Of a stretch of 64,000 bases of DNA, positions 1 to 9,026 are shown piece by piece. Source of the stretch: Cernens ardua (GTDB taxonomy: Bacteria; Pseudomonadota; Gammaproteobacteria; Pseudomonadales; Halomonadaceae); the NCBI RefSeq assembly GCF_051251085.1, contig NZ_JBPCZH010000001.1, positions 310,001 to 374,000 of the forward strand, written 5' to 3'. Position 1 is the first letter of the stretch. Each line of letters begins with the position of its first letter. Under the pieces are notes generated by a model that did not search any database, was not told where the DNA came from, and saw only the letters and a program-made list of their open reading frames with translations. A program made the position numbers and the translations under genes.

Positions 1-657
1 TATCACGTCCATTACTATGGACAGAAAGGTCATTACGGCGTTGCCATACTGACCAAAGAGAAACCCCTTGAGGTCATCTATGGCATGGAAGGCGATGCTG
101 ACGATGCCCAGCGCCGCATGATAGGAGTAAAACTGGCGACTCCCTTTGGCGAGATGACTGTCTATAACGGCTATTTTCCACAGGGTGAAAATGTCTCACA
201 CCCGACCAAGTTCCCCAACAAGGAACATTTCTACCAACAGCTGAGTCACACGTTGGAAACTCAACATACGCCTGATCAGGCGGTTGCGGTGATGGGTGAT
301 TTCAATATTTCCCCCGAAGACCAGGATATCGGTATTGGCGAAGATAATCGCAAGCGGTGGTTACGTGAAGGAAAAACCAGTTTCCAGCCGGTAGAGCGTG
401 AATGGCTACAACGTGTCTACGATTGGGGCATGTACGATAGTTACCGCCTCTGCCAACCTGAAAACAGTGACTGGTTCAGTTGGTTTGATTATCGTTCCAA
501 AGGCTTCAACCGCGAGCCCAAACGCGGGCTTCGTATCGACCTGATTCTGGTTTCTAACGCATTGAAACAACATGTATCGGCATCAGGCATCGATTATGAT
601 GCGCGCGCAATGGAAAAACCGTCTGACCATGCACCGGTGTGGACGACGCTCGCTTGA
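1..657 (+). CDS. xthA: Exodeoxyribonuclease III, 5'-truncated by the window edge
   Basis: Exonuclease III, the AP endonuclease and 3'-repair exonuclease of base excision repair. The reading frame is open from base 1; about 50 N-terminal residues lie outside the window, judged from the E. coli protein of 268 residues. Visible family motifs are GQKGHYGVA near the left edge, NGYFPQGE, the metal/catalytic GDFNISP, FSWFDYRSKGF, GLRIDL and the C-terminal SDHAPVW carrying the catalytic Asp-His pair. It ends with tandem TGA stops. No convincing terminator follows; the next gene in the same direction starts about 155 bases on. Identity is essentially certain; only the start is unseen. Confidence 0.97.
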   Translation, partial: YHVHYYGQKGHYGVAILTKEKPLEVIYGMEGDADDAQRRMIGVKLATPFGEMTVYNGYFPQGENVSHPTKFPNKEHFYQQLSHTLETQHTPDQAVAVMGDFNISPEDQDIGIGEDNRKRWLREGKTSFQPVEREWLQRVYDWGMYDSYRLCQPENSDWFSWFDYRSKGFNREPKRGLRIDLILVSNALKQHVSASGIDYDARAMEKPSDHAPVWTTLA

Positions 658-813
658 TGATAGTCTGGTGGCATGGATTTCACCTCTGAGCCACCGGCCT
701 TGTTTGAGCGAGAGGCACCTCCTAAAGAATAAGGCCAAAAACAGCATTTACAGTGGTCATATTCACCTGTATGGGCCAAAGTAAAATCATGGCACAAATA
801 AGGAGTGTTACCC

Positions 814-1869
814 ATGCAGCCGGTGTTTGATGGTCACAACGATGTGCTCTTGCGTCTTTGGATGTTATCAAGAAAAGGGATAGATCCGGTTGATGCCTTC
901 ATGAATGGCAAGCGCTCATCCAACAATACAGCGCTGGGCCAACTGGATCTTCCTCGGGCGCGCAAAGGCGGTCTTACCGGTGGATTATGTGCCACATTCA
1001 TTCCCTCTACCGCCGAAAAGAGACAGGCGCAGTTTGATCCCTATCCGATGGCCGCGCCACTTGAGCACGGCCATGCATTTTCCGCCGCGGAAGAGTTCCT
1101 TGCCATCGCCCGTCGCATTGAAGAAGCTCAGGGGTGGACGATCTGTACGTCTGTTGCAGACATCCGCAATGCCATGAAAGCCGGGCGATTTGCCGCCGTG
1201 TTGCATATGGAAGGCGCCGAGCCCATCAATATTGATCTGGCAGAGCTACATACCTTTCATCAACAAGGGTTGCGCAGCCTGGGGCCTGTCTGGAGCCGTC
1301 ATAATCGCTATGCACATGGCGTGCCGTTTGCCTTCAACCAGACACCCGATACCGGCCCCGGTATTACTACTCACGGTTTACGATTGATTCACGAGTGCAA
1401 CCGACTGGGTATCATGGTGGATGTCGCCCATCTTAATGAAGCAGGCTTCTGGGATGTAGCACGTTATAGCGATGCGCCCTTGGTTGCGAGCCACTCCAAT
1501 GTACACTCGCTCTCCCCCGCCGCACGAAATCTGACGGACAAGCAACTCGATGCAATTGCCGAGCGTAACGGGCTGGTGGGCGTCAATTTCGCCGTCAATA
1601 TGCTACGTGCGGATGGATTGTACCGTACCAATACGAGTCTCGATGTTATTCGCAGACATCTGGATTATCTGATTGAGCGCATGGGACCAGACTGTGTCGC
1701 GCTTGGCTCTGACTTCGATGGCGCCTATATCCCCGAGGCAATTCATGATGCTTCCGGATTACCGAATCTTACCCATTATTTGAAAACGCATGGTTATGAT
1801 GACAGCACCCTACGAGCCATTTGTAGCGAAAACTGGTTGAATCTATTGGAACGCACGTGGAAGGAATAG
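814..1869 (+). CDS. Membrane dipeptidase, peptidase M19 family
   Basis: Zinc-dependent dipeptidase of the renal dipeptidase (M19) family, which cleaves dipeptides, often with D-residues or dehydropeptides. Visible are the N-terminal metal motif DGHND (His8, Asp10), LHMEGAEP carrying the bridging Glu, VDVAHLN and ASHSN carrying His ligands, and LGSDFDG near the C-terminus. The length of 351 residues fits the family. I chose the ATG at 814 because an AGGAG stands 8 bases upstream; a GTG at 805 lies inside that ribosome site. There is no signal peptide, so it is probably cytoplasmic. It follows xthA on the same strand without a clear functional link. Substrate is not predictable from sequence. 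Confidence 0.92.
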   Translation: MQPVFDGHNDVLLRLWMLSRKGIDPVDAFMNGKRSSNNTALGQLDLPRARKGGLTGGLCATFIPSTAEKRQAQFDPYPMAAPLEHGHAFSAAEEFLAIARRIEEAQGWTICTSVADIRNAMKAGRFAAVLHMEGAEPINIDLAELHTFHQQGLRSLGPVWSRHNRYAHGVPFAFNQTPDTGPGITTHGLRLIHECNRLGIMVDVAHLNEAGFWDVARYSDAPLVASHSNVHSLSPAARNLTDKQLDAIAERNGLVGVNFAVNMLRADGLYRTNTSLDVIRRHLDYLIERMGPDCVALGSDFDGAYIPEAIHDASGLPNLTHYLKTHGYDDSTLRAICSENWLNLLERTWKE

Positions 1870-1993
1870 TTGAGAACAACAGCTGTGATAAATACGGGGA
1901 AATGAAGGATAGGGGTACTGGCGACGCATGAGGACATCAGGAATAGATATCAGCGTCACACATAATCTGTAGTACCGATCTAATGTCTTTATT

Positions 1994-2039
1994 AAAAACC
2001 CTCGCCTTGTTCACGGGAAACCGTGAAAAGACAAGGGCT
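1994..2039 (-). terminator. Rho-independent terminator after tolR
   Basis: On the minus strand a stem reads TTCACGG-TTT-CCCGTGAA extended by CCTTGT/ACAAGG, with one small internal imperfection, and is followed by a G-rich stretch and TTTTT. It lies about 60 bases past the tolR stop and closes the tolQR unit against the convergent dipeptidase gene. Confidence 0.75.
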
Positions 2040-2099
2040 ACAAAACACATCTCATCCCGGCGCAGGAGATCCTTTTGGCTCCCACGCCAACACATCACT

Positions 2100-2531
2100 C
2101 TAGTTGGCATTACCGGGTTGAGATACCAACCCAACATTCGGCACGCCTGAACGTTGTAATGTGGCCATCAGCGAGATGATCTGCCCGTAGGGCACAGCGC
2201 GGTCTCCACGAACCATCACTGGCGTCCCAGGATGCTGTGAAAGAACCTGCTGAACATCATCACCCAAACTGTTCAACTGCGTCGGCGTATCGTGCCCGTC
2301 ACGGCTCAGGAAGTAATGCCCCTCACGATCAATCGAGACTACCAGAGGTGAATGGTTGTCATCCAGCGGATGAGCGCTGGCCTGAGGCAAATTGACATGT
2401 ACACCCTGATTCATCATTGGTGCCGTGATCATGAAAATGACCAGAAGCACCAGCATAACATCGATGAAGGGCACCACATTGATGTCACTATTCAGTTTGC
2501 GTCTACTACGGCGAGAAAAAGATCCGCGCAT
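2100..2531 (-). CDS. tolR: Tol-Pal proton channel subunit TolR (ExbD/TolR family)
   Basis: TolR works with TolQ as the inner-membrane proton channel that energises TolA for outer-membrane constriction at division. The 143 residues have a basic cytoplasmic N-terminus, one transmembrane helix containing INVVPFIDVMLVLLVIF with the essential Asp, and a periplasmic domain ending in a PYGQII...L..GV pattern. The sequence is nearer TolR than ExbD. The ATG follows a GGAG site and lies 17 bases after the tolQ stop, so the two are co-transcribed. The expected downstream tolA, tolB and pal are absent; the next gene, across the terminator, is the convergent dipeptidase. Confidence 0.92.
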   Translation of the reverse strand: MRGSFSRRSRRKLNSDINVVPFIDVMLVLLVIFMITAPMMNQGVHVNLPQASAHPLDDNHSPLVVSIDREGHYFLSRDGHDTPTQLNSLGDDVQQVLSQHPGTPVMVRGDRAVPYGQIISLMATLQRSGVPNVGLVSQPGNAN

Positions 2532-2548
2532 GGAGTGCTCCTTGCAAA

Positions 2549-3259
2549 TTAACCCTGGGCGTTCTCTTTACGAACCCGACCCGTGTAGAGGTTACGGTAG
2601 AGAATAGAGTAGAACTCTTCAGCAAAGTTCTCGTAACGTCCCATTAATTGCTCGGAAAGCGAAGACAAACGGTTATAGGCGATGACCGCAGGAATGGCTG
2701 CAAAAAGCCCCATTGCCGTGGCAACCAGTGCTTCTGCAATCCACGGCGCCACAGTCGCCAGTGTTGCCTGCTGTGACAAAGAGAGCGACTGGAAGGAACC
2801 CATAATACCCCATACCGTACCGAACAGGCCGATATACGGGCTTGAAGAAGAGATCGAAGCCAGAATAGGCAGCTGCTGGCCCAGACGCGCCTCTTCACGT
2901 GAAAGAGCAATACTCATGGAACGTTCAACGCCACCCAGCACGGCACCATCATCCTTTGACTTCGGCAAAAGACGATTGAATTCACGAAAACCGGCACGAA
3001 AGATATGTGCGGCCCCTTCGGGTTGCTCGGGTGTTTCACGATAAAGATCGTTGAGATCCACACCAGACCAAAAGCGTTTTTCAAAGCCCTGCAATTCCTG
3101 ATTCGCCCGGCGTAAAGCAAAACCACGGCGGAATATCAACACCCACGAGACGATCGAAAATAACAGGAGGAGTACCAATACAGCCTGAACAACTCCACTG
3201 GCATTGGAAACCAGCGAAATAATCGACATATTGTGCGCTACGGGAACCGATTCATTCAT
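2549..3259 (-). CDS. tolQ: Tol-Pal proton channel subunit TolQ (ExbB/TolQ family)
   Basis: TolQ, the pentameric partner of TolR in the Tol motor. Visible are an N-terminal transmembrane helix (about residues 20-40), the cytoplasmic FW-GVDLNDLY segment, and the highly conserved block SPYIGLFGTVWGIM...APWIAEALVATAMGLFAAIPAVIAYNR forming helices 2 and 3. The FWSG and GFREFNRL patterns point to TolQ rather than ExbB. I take the ATG at 3259; a TTG two codons upstream is possible. No ybgC, ruvB or pal lies next to it, so this is an isolated tolQR pair. Confidence 0.92.
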   Translation of the reverse strand: MNESVPVAHNMSIISLVSNASGVVQAVLVLLLLFSIVSWVLIFRRGFALRRANQELQGFEKRFWSGVDLNDLYRETPEQPEGAAHIFRAGFREFNRLLPKSKDDGAVLGGVERSMSIALSREEARLGQQLPILASISSSSPYIGLFGTVWGIMGSFQSLSLSQQATLATVAPWIAEALVATAMGLFAAIPAVIAYNRLSSLSEQLMGRYENFAEEFYSILYRNLYTGRVRKENAQG

Positions 3260-4089
3260 GGTCAATCTCTATGCGTAACATTGATTTCGAGTGATGCACC
3301 AATAGATCTGGAGGATTATCGCCGGGTTGAAACGCGACTCTCCATCAGTCCTTCGTACACTAACCTAAGCCCCAGTATGAAGGTGAACAATCACCATGAC
3401 CACTCTTCAATACTTCGAGCATATTCTGTTTGGGTGCGCATCGCATGCAATCACCGCGGGCCAGCCTTCCTGATATGCCTGACCACTCTCCAGCCCGGCA
3501 TTTTACCATCACCACAGCATTCGCAAGGCGATAGCTATCGCTAGTGAAAGCCCTTTTTCATTACTGCTATACCCTAACAGGTAATGCTTCCTCTGGTAAC
3601 AACCTTTTGTATATAAAGCCTTTTGCAACTGCATTACGCGTTGGATTGACGGCGTGTAAGCTCACTTCTCCGTGAGATTTATACCCTAGCGTGGTTTCAT
3701 ATCCCGCCATGCACAAGACCCGAATCGGGCATAAAGTGCATAACGCCGGCGAGCCACCAGGCAATGTGCATCAAACGCAAGTACCTACCCAACCTGCCTT
3801 AGAATAGCATGGTCAGCTTTGTTTCTGCCGCCTCTCCATATTGCTGATGCCAACCCATGGGCGAGGCTACTAAAGTTCTAACCAATATACTAAACCCTAT
3901 ATACCAGGTCACAAAAGCCGTGAGGTTGGAAGCATGACGATAAAAGCACAACGTTAAGCGTAAAAGCCCATGTGGCTTAATATCTCGACAGCACGTGACA
4001 CCATTGGTTCAATAGAAAGCGTACCAAAAGGCCGGATAAAGCCTGATTGGGCCTTCAAAGGATGCTTTTATCCACTCGATAACAGGCGA
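3260..4089. other. Gene-free stretch of about 830 bases upstream of tolQ
   Basis: No reading frame here looks like a protein; the short frames have shuffled composition and no ribosome sites. The part next to tolQ must hold its promoter, but I cannot place -35/-10 boxes with confidence. Near 3966-3984 and 4028-4056 there are short hairpins with AAGCC/GGCTT and AAGGCC/GGCCTT arms that could end minus-strand transcripts from the helicase gene; both have short T-runs and are weak. The length is unusual for a bacterial spacer and may hold a decayed gene. Confidence 0.5.
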
Positions 4090-6345
4090 CTAACCTGCAG
4101 CCAATTGGATCGGCGCGCGGTTTGCCATCAACCGACGTTTACCTGCACGATCAAAACGCACTTCAAGAATGCGCCTTTCCCCCTCACCTTCAATTCGTTC
4201 AATTTCACCCGTACCAAAATTGGCATGCTCGATACGATCCCCTTCGACCCATTCATCGGGCGCCACCTGTTTACGTGACACCGGCAACGTGACACCAAAA
4301 TGGCGGCAATAACGCTCAACCAGCTCAGGTTTGGCAACGTATAGAGGCTCAATGTTGATCGGGTTATCAGATTCAGCGCATTCAGCACCATCCAACAAGG
4401 CACCAATGTGTGCACACAAGGCCCACTCACTCTCGGCAAGGAACCGACTGGACTTTCGTTCACCTTCATCACTAAAGAGGACCAATTGTTCTTTGGCACG
4501 GGTTATTGCGACGTAATAGAGGCGACGCTCCGCTTCAAGGCTAACGGGTGTTAGCGGCATTTCACGACTGTAGAGAGGAAAATCCTCTTCGTTCAAGCCC
4601 CATACTGCAACCAATGGCCATTCCAACCCCTTGGCACCGTGCACAGTGGAAATCACCACACCGTCCTCAGACGATTCAACCGGATTGGATAATAGTGCAA
4701 TAAACGAGCGAGTATCACGTGCTGCCAACCGTGCCTGTTCGAGCAGAACGTCCAGTAAGCGCACATCCTCTTCCCCCTTTTCACGGCGGGAAGCTGCACG
4801 GCGCAGCAGCTTCTGCGCATCCAGCCGCTCAATTATTTTTTCCAGCAATACAACAGTAGGTCGACCGCGAAGAGACGGTAATTCTTCAATCAGCGCCCAG
4901 CGTTTCTTCAATGTTGATCGTTGATAAGGCTTAAGCCCAGCCAAAAGTGAAGAATCCTGCGCAGGCCACTGGCGGTTTTCTGCAAGTGACTCGCATAACC
5001 GCACCAAACGTTCACGTGCCACAAATGCCGTCGGCTGTGTAAACAGCATCAGCAAATGTTCAGGTTGATGTAACAGACCAGGATCTTCAACAATTTCCAG
5101 AAAACCGGCGAGCGAGCGTACTAGCGGTAAACGAAAGACGAAACGGTCATCCCGAGATAACTGAAAAGGAATCCCTGCACGCATCAATGTCAGTTGTACG
5201 GGCACACTTAATGCCCAACTTCGGATCAACACCGCAGTATCGGACAACAGTCGACCACTGGCCTGCCATTCCAATAGAAGCGTTTCCAACTGCCCTGCAC
5301 CCTGGGCAATACCAATGCCGGTTGTCGCTGCCTGAGGGGCTGCCAACGTAATCTGATCGGGCCGTTGCTGGTTGGCCTCAATGGCATGGTTAGCCATAAG
5401 CGCAAGTGCATGGCCATGCCGGAAGGTACAGGAAAGCGGATAATCCGTCGGTTGACCAAAATAGGCATTGAAGCGGCTCATCATGGCGTCCACGCGCGCA
5501 CCGCGCCATTCGTAGATGCACTGATTGGCATCTCCGACAGCCATCACTTGCCCAAGAGGCGCGATTAATATACTGATCAGCCTAATCTGGGCTTCATTGA
5601 TATCCTGATATTCATCAATAATGACATGATCCAGAAAACCGCTTAGTCGTTGCTTCAGTTCAGGAAAACGCGCAATGGTTTTCAACGGTACATGCAAGAG
5701 ATCAGAATAGGTCATCACCCCCTGATCCTTCAGAAGTTGCTCGTGACGATGATAGGCCGCCACAAAGTAGCGTTTATCAGGTCCAAACTCATCTTCTTCG
5801 ACCATGATATCCGGTGCCGTGAGTTCCCCCTTGACACGGTCGCAAAAGGAGGTAAAGACCTCTAGCGCCTCACTATCCAGGGCTTCTTCCCCAATATCAG
5901 GCCATTCAGGTCGAATATCGATAATGGCCTGGCGTGCAAGGCGTTCCCTTTGCCAGTCCGCGTTCAGTAGCTGGCGCTCGGGAATATACCCCCACCGCAC
6001 TAACGAATTGCACAGGCGCATTCCGAGGGAATGAAAGGTGCGTACCGGTGGTAGGCCAGCTTCGTCAAAACGTATGGACGATCCGGTTGAGCGAGTCACT
6101 TCACGCGCCTTTGCAGACAGACGCTCCGCAAACTCGTCACGTGCAGAACGGTTGAACATAAGCACCAGCAAGCGTGCAGGCGGTGAGCCTTTGGCAAGTA
6201 ATGCCAGAACACGAGCGATCATGGTGGAGGTTTTCCCTGCACCCGCCACCGCTGAAACACGCGCATGCCCTACCTCGTGAGCAACAACGGCACGTTGCTC
6301 AGGCGTTAAATGGGAAAACGTCTGTTCATCCAGTTCGAGGGACAT
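4090..6345 (-). CDS. UvrD/Rep/PcrA-type superfamily 1 DNA helicase
   Basis: ATP-dependent 3'-5' DNA helicase of the UvrD family. All SF1 motifs can be read in order in 751 residues: the Q-motif-like LTPEQ and Walker A AGAGKTST (about 33-40), LVLMFNRSA (Ia), VIIDEYQDIN (II), VGDANQCIYEWRGA (III), an arginine-bearing TFRHGHAL (IV), ISTVHGAKGLEW (V) and YVAITRAKEQL (VI). The C-terminus carries a PcrA/UvrD-style Tudor-like tail (WVEGDRIEHANFGTGEI). It starts 6 bases after the tatD stop, so it is the last gene of a series with tatD, holB, tmk and mltG. The diverged linker regions suggest a paralogue rather than UvrD or Rep proper, so I give no symbol. Confidence 0.93.
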   Translation of the reverse strand: MSLELDEQTFSHLTPEQRAVVAHEVGHARVSAVAGAGKTSTMIARVLALLAKGSPPARLLVLMFNRSARDEFAERLSAKAREVTRSTGSSIRFDEAGLPPVRTFHSLGMRLCNSLVRWGYIPERQLLNADWQRERLARQAIIDIRPEWPDIGEEALDSEALEVFTSFCDRVKGELTAPDIMVEEDEFGPDKRYFVAAYHRHEQLLKDQGVMTYSDLLHVPLKTIARFPELKQRLSGFLDHVIIDEYQDINEAQIRLISILIAPLGQVMAVGDANQCIYEWRGARVDAMMSRFNAYFGQPTDYPLSCTFRHGHALALMANHAIEANQQRPDQITLAAPQAATTGIGIAQGAGQLETLLLEWQASGRLLSDTAVLIRSWALSVPVQLTLMRAGIPFQLSRDDRFVFRLPLVRSLAGFLEIVEDPGLLHQPEHLLMLFTQPTAFVARERLVRLCESLAENRQWPAQDSSLLAGLKPYQRSTLKKRWALIEELPSLRGRPTVVLLEKIIERLDAQKLLRRAASRREKGEEDVRLLDVLLEQARLAARDTRSFIALLSNPVESSEDGVVISTVHGAKGLEWPLVAVWGLNEEDFPLYSREMPLTPVSLEAERRLYYVAITRAKEQLVLFSDEGERKSSRFLAESEWALCAHIGALLDGAECAESDNPINIEPLYVAKPELVERYCRHFGVTLPVSRKQVAPDEWVEGDRIEHANFGTGEIERIEGEGERRILEVRFDRAGKRRLMANRAPIQLAAG

Positions 6346-6351
6346 ACCAGC

Positions 6352-7167
6352 TCAGCGAATACTTGAAAACAACCGATAGAAGTTGGCCGTGGTTTGCAAC
6401 TGTACCTCGCCAGCGCTAATGCCTCTGACATCCGCGATGGTCTCTGCCACCTTACCGACATAACCGGGAAAGTTGGCTTTTCCACGATAGGGAACGGGAG
6501 CCAACCACGGGCTATCAGTTTCGATCAACAAACGATCGAGGGGAATTTGCCGAGCCAGCTCGCGCACATTTTTAGCATTTTTAAAGGTGACGATACCTGA
6601 CATCGAAATGTAGAAACCAAGCCGAATGGCTTCGCGGGCAAAATCCAGCTCATCGGTGAAGCAATGCAGAACGCCACCCACTTCAGGACGACTATATCGT
6701 TTGATCGCTTCGAGCGTGGCCTTCCGAGCTCCTCGGGTATGCACACTGACAGGGAGTCCCGTTTCAGACGAAGCCTTAAGAAAATTTTCAAAACGCTGCT
6801 GCTGAACATTCACGGCAACCGAGGGCTTTTCATCCAGAAAATCCAGGCCGATCTCACCGATAGCGACAGGATCATAACGCTCTATCACCTCTAGGATTTC
6901 ATTCAGGTCAGGCTCATACGGCAATGCCTTGAGCGGATGATTACCTGCAGCCACTTCGACAATATCGTACCTACGCGCCATGTCTACCAGCGTGGGAAGG
7001 TCATCCAACTGAGTGGCCATGGCAAGGATTCTGCCAACCCCTTGAGCCTTTGCTGATTCGATGACCGAGGCGAGCCCTCCTTCTACACCGCTCATGTCCA
7101 AATGATCCAGATGGCAGTGAGAATCAACAAAATGTGTCATGGTCGTGGCGGATAGCATCTCGGACAT
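6352..7167 (-). CDS. tatD: TatD family metal-dependent DNase
   Basis: TIM-barrel metal-dependent hydrolase of the TatD family, linked to DNA 3'-end processing and repair. Visible are the N-terminal SHCHLDHL (His17, His19), the metal Glu in AIGEIGLDF, VHTRGA, HCFTD, and the C-terminal LIETDSPWLAP. An AAGAG site lies 7 bases before the ATG at 7167; a start nearer the barrel (MTHFVDSH at 7140) is possible but has no ribosome site. It sits between holB and the helicase. In Pseudomonas a pilZ gene stands between holB and tatD; here only 58 bases separate them and pilZ is absent. Confidence 0.93.
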   Translation of the reverse strand: MSEMLSATTMTHFVDSHCHLDHLDMSGVEGGLASVIESAKAQGVGRILAMATQLDDLPTLVDMARRYDIVEVAAGNHPLKALPYEPDLNEILEVIERYDPVAIGEIGLDFLDEKPSVAVNVQQQRFENFLKASSETGLPVSVHTRGARKATLEAIKRYSRPEVGGVLHCFTDELDFAREAIRLGFYISMSGIVTFKNAKNVRELARQIPLDRLLIETDSPWLAPVPYRGKANFPGYVGKVAETIADVRGISAGEVQLQTTANFYRLFSSIR

Positions 7168-7225
7168 GAAAAACTCTTGGTAAAAATAATTCGGAAAAGC
7201 AGGTGCTCAAGTACGAGCACATGAT

Positions 7226-8242
7226 TCAGGAACGTAATAACGCAGACCACCGAATCAACCAGGATTCGAGCACCAACTGAGGATTGGGATTACCGCCCTG
7301 CTGCAACAGTCGACGTTGTTCCTGTGCGTAATCCAGCAGGCGAAACCAGTCACGCACACGCCCATTCTTCACTGCCTGCTGGTAGAGCGGCAACATATCG
7401 GTATTGCGTAAATTGCTGGTGTCACCCGAAAGGCCCATGCGGATGAGATCCTCCAACCAGGCAATGCCGTATTCCAGTATGGGACCAAGTTGCTGTCGAT
7501 CCAACTGGGCCGCCTCGGATACTGGATCAGCCCCCCGAATCAAGGCATCGAAGAGCTCTGTCACCCGTTGGCGCAGTTTTTGTGTCTCCGCACTCCCCAT
7601 CGCTACTGCTTCCAGCGGCATACCACCAGAAGCACGCCACCAAAAAGTAGCGCTCTCCGGGGAAGGAAAATAGTGGGAAAGCCACTGTTGGCACTGGTCA
7701 TAATGCGGCGGCGTAAAGACAAACTTCTGACAACGACTCAATATCGTGGGCATGACACGTGATGCCATGTCTGACATCAATACAAACAGAGTACGCTGCC
7801 CCGGCTCTTCCAGCTGCTTCAACAGAGCATTCGCAGCCCCGATCGTCATGGATTCAGCGCCATCAATTTGAACGACACGATAGCCGCCCTGCTGAGCGGT
7901 TTCTGCCAAAAAGGCATTGATGTTGCGAACAGCATCGATCCGAATCAGCTTGCCTTGCTCCACAGGCGCGATACGCAACCAGTCCGGATGGGAACCTGCC
8001 ATCCGCATGGTACACCCGTGACACTGACCACACGCTACACTGCCCGAAGGCGCCAGCTGAGGTGATTCACACAATAACCGAGCTGCAATCAGCTCGGCGA
8101 AATGTGCCTTGCCGAGCCCTCTTGGCCCTGCCAATAAAAGCGCATGCGGCAGACGATCCGTCTTGATTCGTTCATCAATGCGATGCCAGTCAGCCACTTG
8201 CCAGGGTAAAGGGGCGGCAGCCTGAGTCGTGTTCATCCTCAA
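7226..8242 (-). CDS. holB: DNA polymerase III delta' subunit
   Basis: Clamp-loader subunit delta'. The AAA+ N-terminal part has a P-loop-like GPRGLGKA (39-46) and a four-cysteine zinc module (Cys58, Cys71, Cys74, Cys77), followed by the SRC motif in LSRCQKF and the helical C-terminal domain. The length of 338 residues is normal. The TTG at 8242 has a GGAG seven bases upstream; the ATG at 8236 is an equally plausible start. It is encoded with tmk (124 bases upstream) and tatD, the common Pseudomonas/Halomonas arrangement. Confidence 0.94.
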   Translation of the reverse strand: MRMNTTQAAAPLPWQVADWHRIDERIKTDRLPHALLLAGPRGLGKAHFAELIAARLLCESPQLAPSGSVACGQCHGCTMRMAGSHPDWLRIAPVEQGKLIRIDAVRNINAFLAETAQQGGYRVVQIDGAESMTIGAANALLKQLEEPGQRTLFVLMSDMASRVMPTILSRCQKFVFTPPHYDQCQQWLSHYFPSPESATFWWRASGGMPLEAVAMGSAETQKLRQRVTELFDALIRGADPVSEAAQLDRQQLGPILEYGIAWLEDLIRMGLSGDTSNLRNTDMLPLYQQAVKNGRVRDWFRLLDYAQEQRRLLQQGGNPNPQLVLESWLIRWSALLRS

Positions 8243-8366
8243 ATAATTGCTCCAGTCATGCCAATACCTATTTGTCTGCCCGCCAATTCAGTAGTGATCG
8301 AAAGAGTGATCATAGTGGTGATCGAATTACACACCCTCTTGTCATCCCTGTTTTACACCATTGGCA

Positions 8367-9023
8367 TTAGGGGCCTACCGACACCAGAAATTTATCCAGT
8401 ATCGCTGCCATTTGCTGTTGGACCGCCGGCAAAGGCCGGGACGCATCAATCACTTTAAACCGATTGGGCTCCGCCCGTGCACGTTCAAGATAACCTTCAC
8501 GCACTGCACGGAAGAAATCACTGGGCTCGTCTTCGAAGCGGTCTAGTGCCTGCCCCCTTGCCATAACACGTTGACGGGCTTCATCAACCGGCATATCCAG
8601 CAGTATCGTCAAGTCTGGACGCAGCTGACCAAGCACAAGCGTTTCCAATTGTTGGATAGCGGAAAGACTCATGCCGCGTGCTACACCCTGGTAGGCATAG
8701 GTAGCATCAATAAAGCGATCACATACCACATACGCCCCCCGCTCAAGTGCGGGCAGAATAGTGTTTGCCAAATGCTGTGCACGTGCCGCAAAAACCAGTA
8801 GAAGCTCAGCCGTATCATCCAGCGACTCCTCTTCGGTAGGCGCCAGCAACAACTCGCGAATTTTTTCAGCCAGCTGGCTTCCGCCCGGCTCACGAGTTCT
8901 TACTACTTCATAACCGCGTTGCTTCAGGGCTTCCACCAAAAAACCGACATTGGTACTTTTGCCGACGCCCTCTCCACCTTCCAGTGTAATCAAACGGCCG
9001 CGCGGTTGAATATCAGCGCTCAT
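8367..9023 (-). CDS. tmk: Thymidylate kinase
   Basis: Converts dTMP to dTDP. The P-loop EGGEGVGKST (about 15-24), REPGGSQLAE, DRFIDATYAYQG (DRY-like motif) and the lid-region sequence after it are all present; the length of 218 residues is standard. The ATG lies only 3 bases after the mltG stop, and its AAGGA ribosome site is inside the end of mltG, so translation is probably coupled. Confidence 0.96.
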   Translation of the reverse strand: MSADIQPRGRLITLEGGEGVGKSTNVGFLVEALKQRGYEVVRTREPGGSQLAEKIRELLLAPTEEESLDDTAELLLVFAARAQHLANTILPALERGAYVVCDRFIDATYAYQGVARGMSLSAIQQLETLVLGQLRPDLTILLDMPVDEARQRVMARGQALDRFEDEPSDFFRAVREGYLERARAEPNRFKVIDASRPLPAVQQQMAAILDKFLVSVGP

Positions 9024-9026
9024 GAT

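Noticed and set aside
2100..3259. exbB/exbD instead of tolQ/tolR
   Set aside because: The FWSG and GFREFNRL stretches and the INVVPFIDVMLVLLVIFM helix match Tol better, and no TonB-type gene is adjacent.
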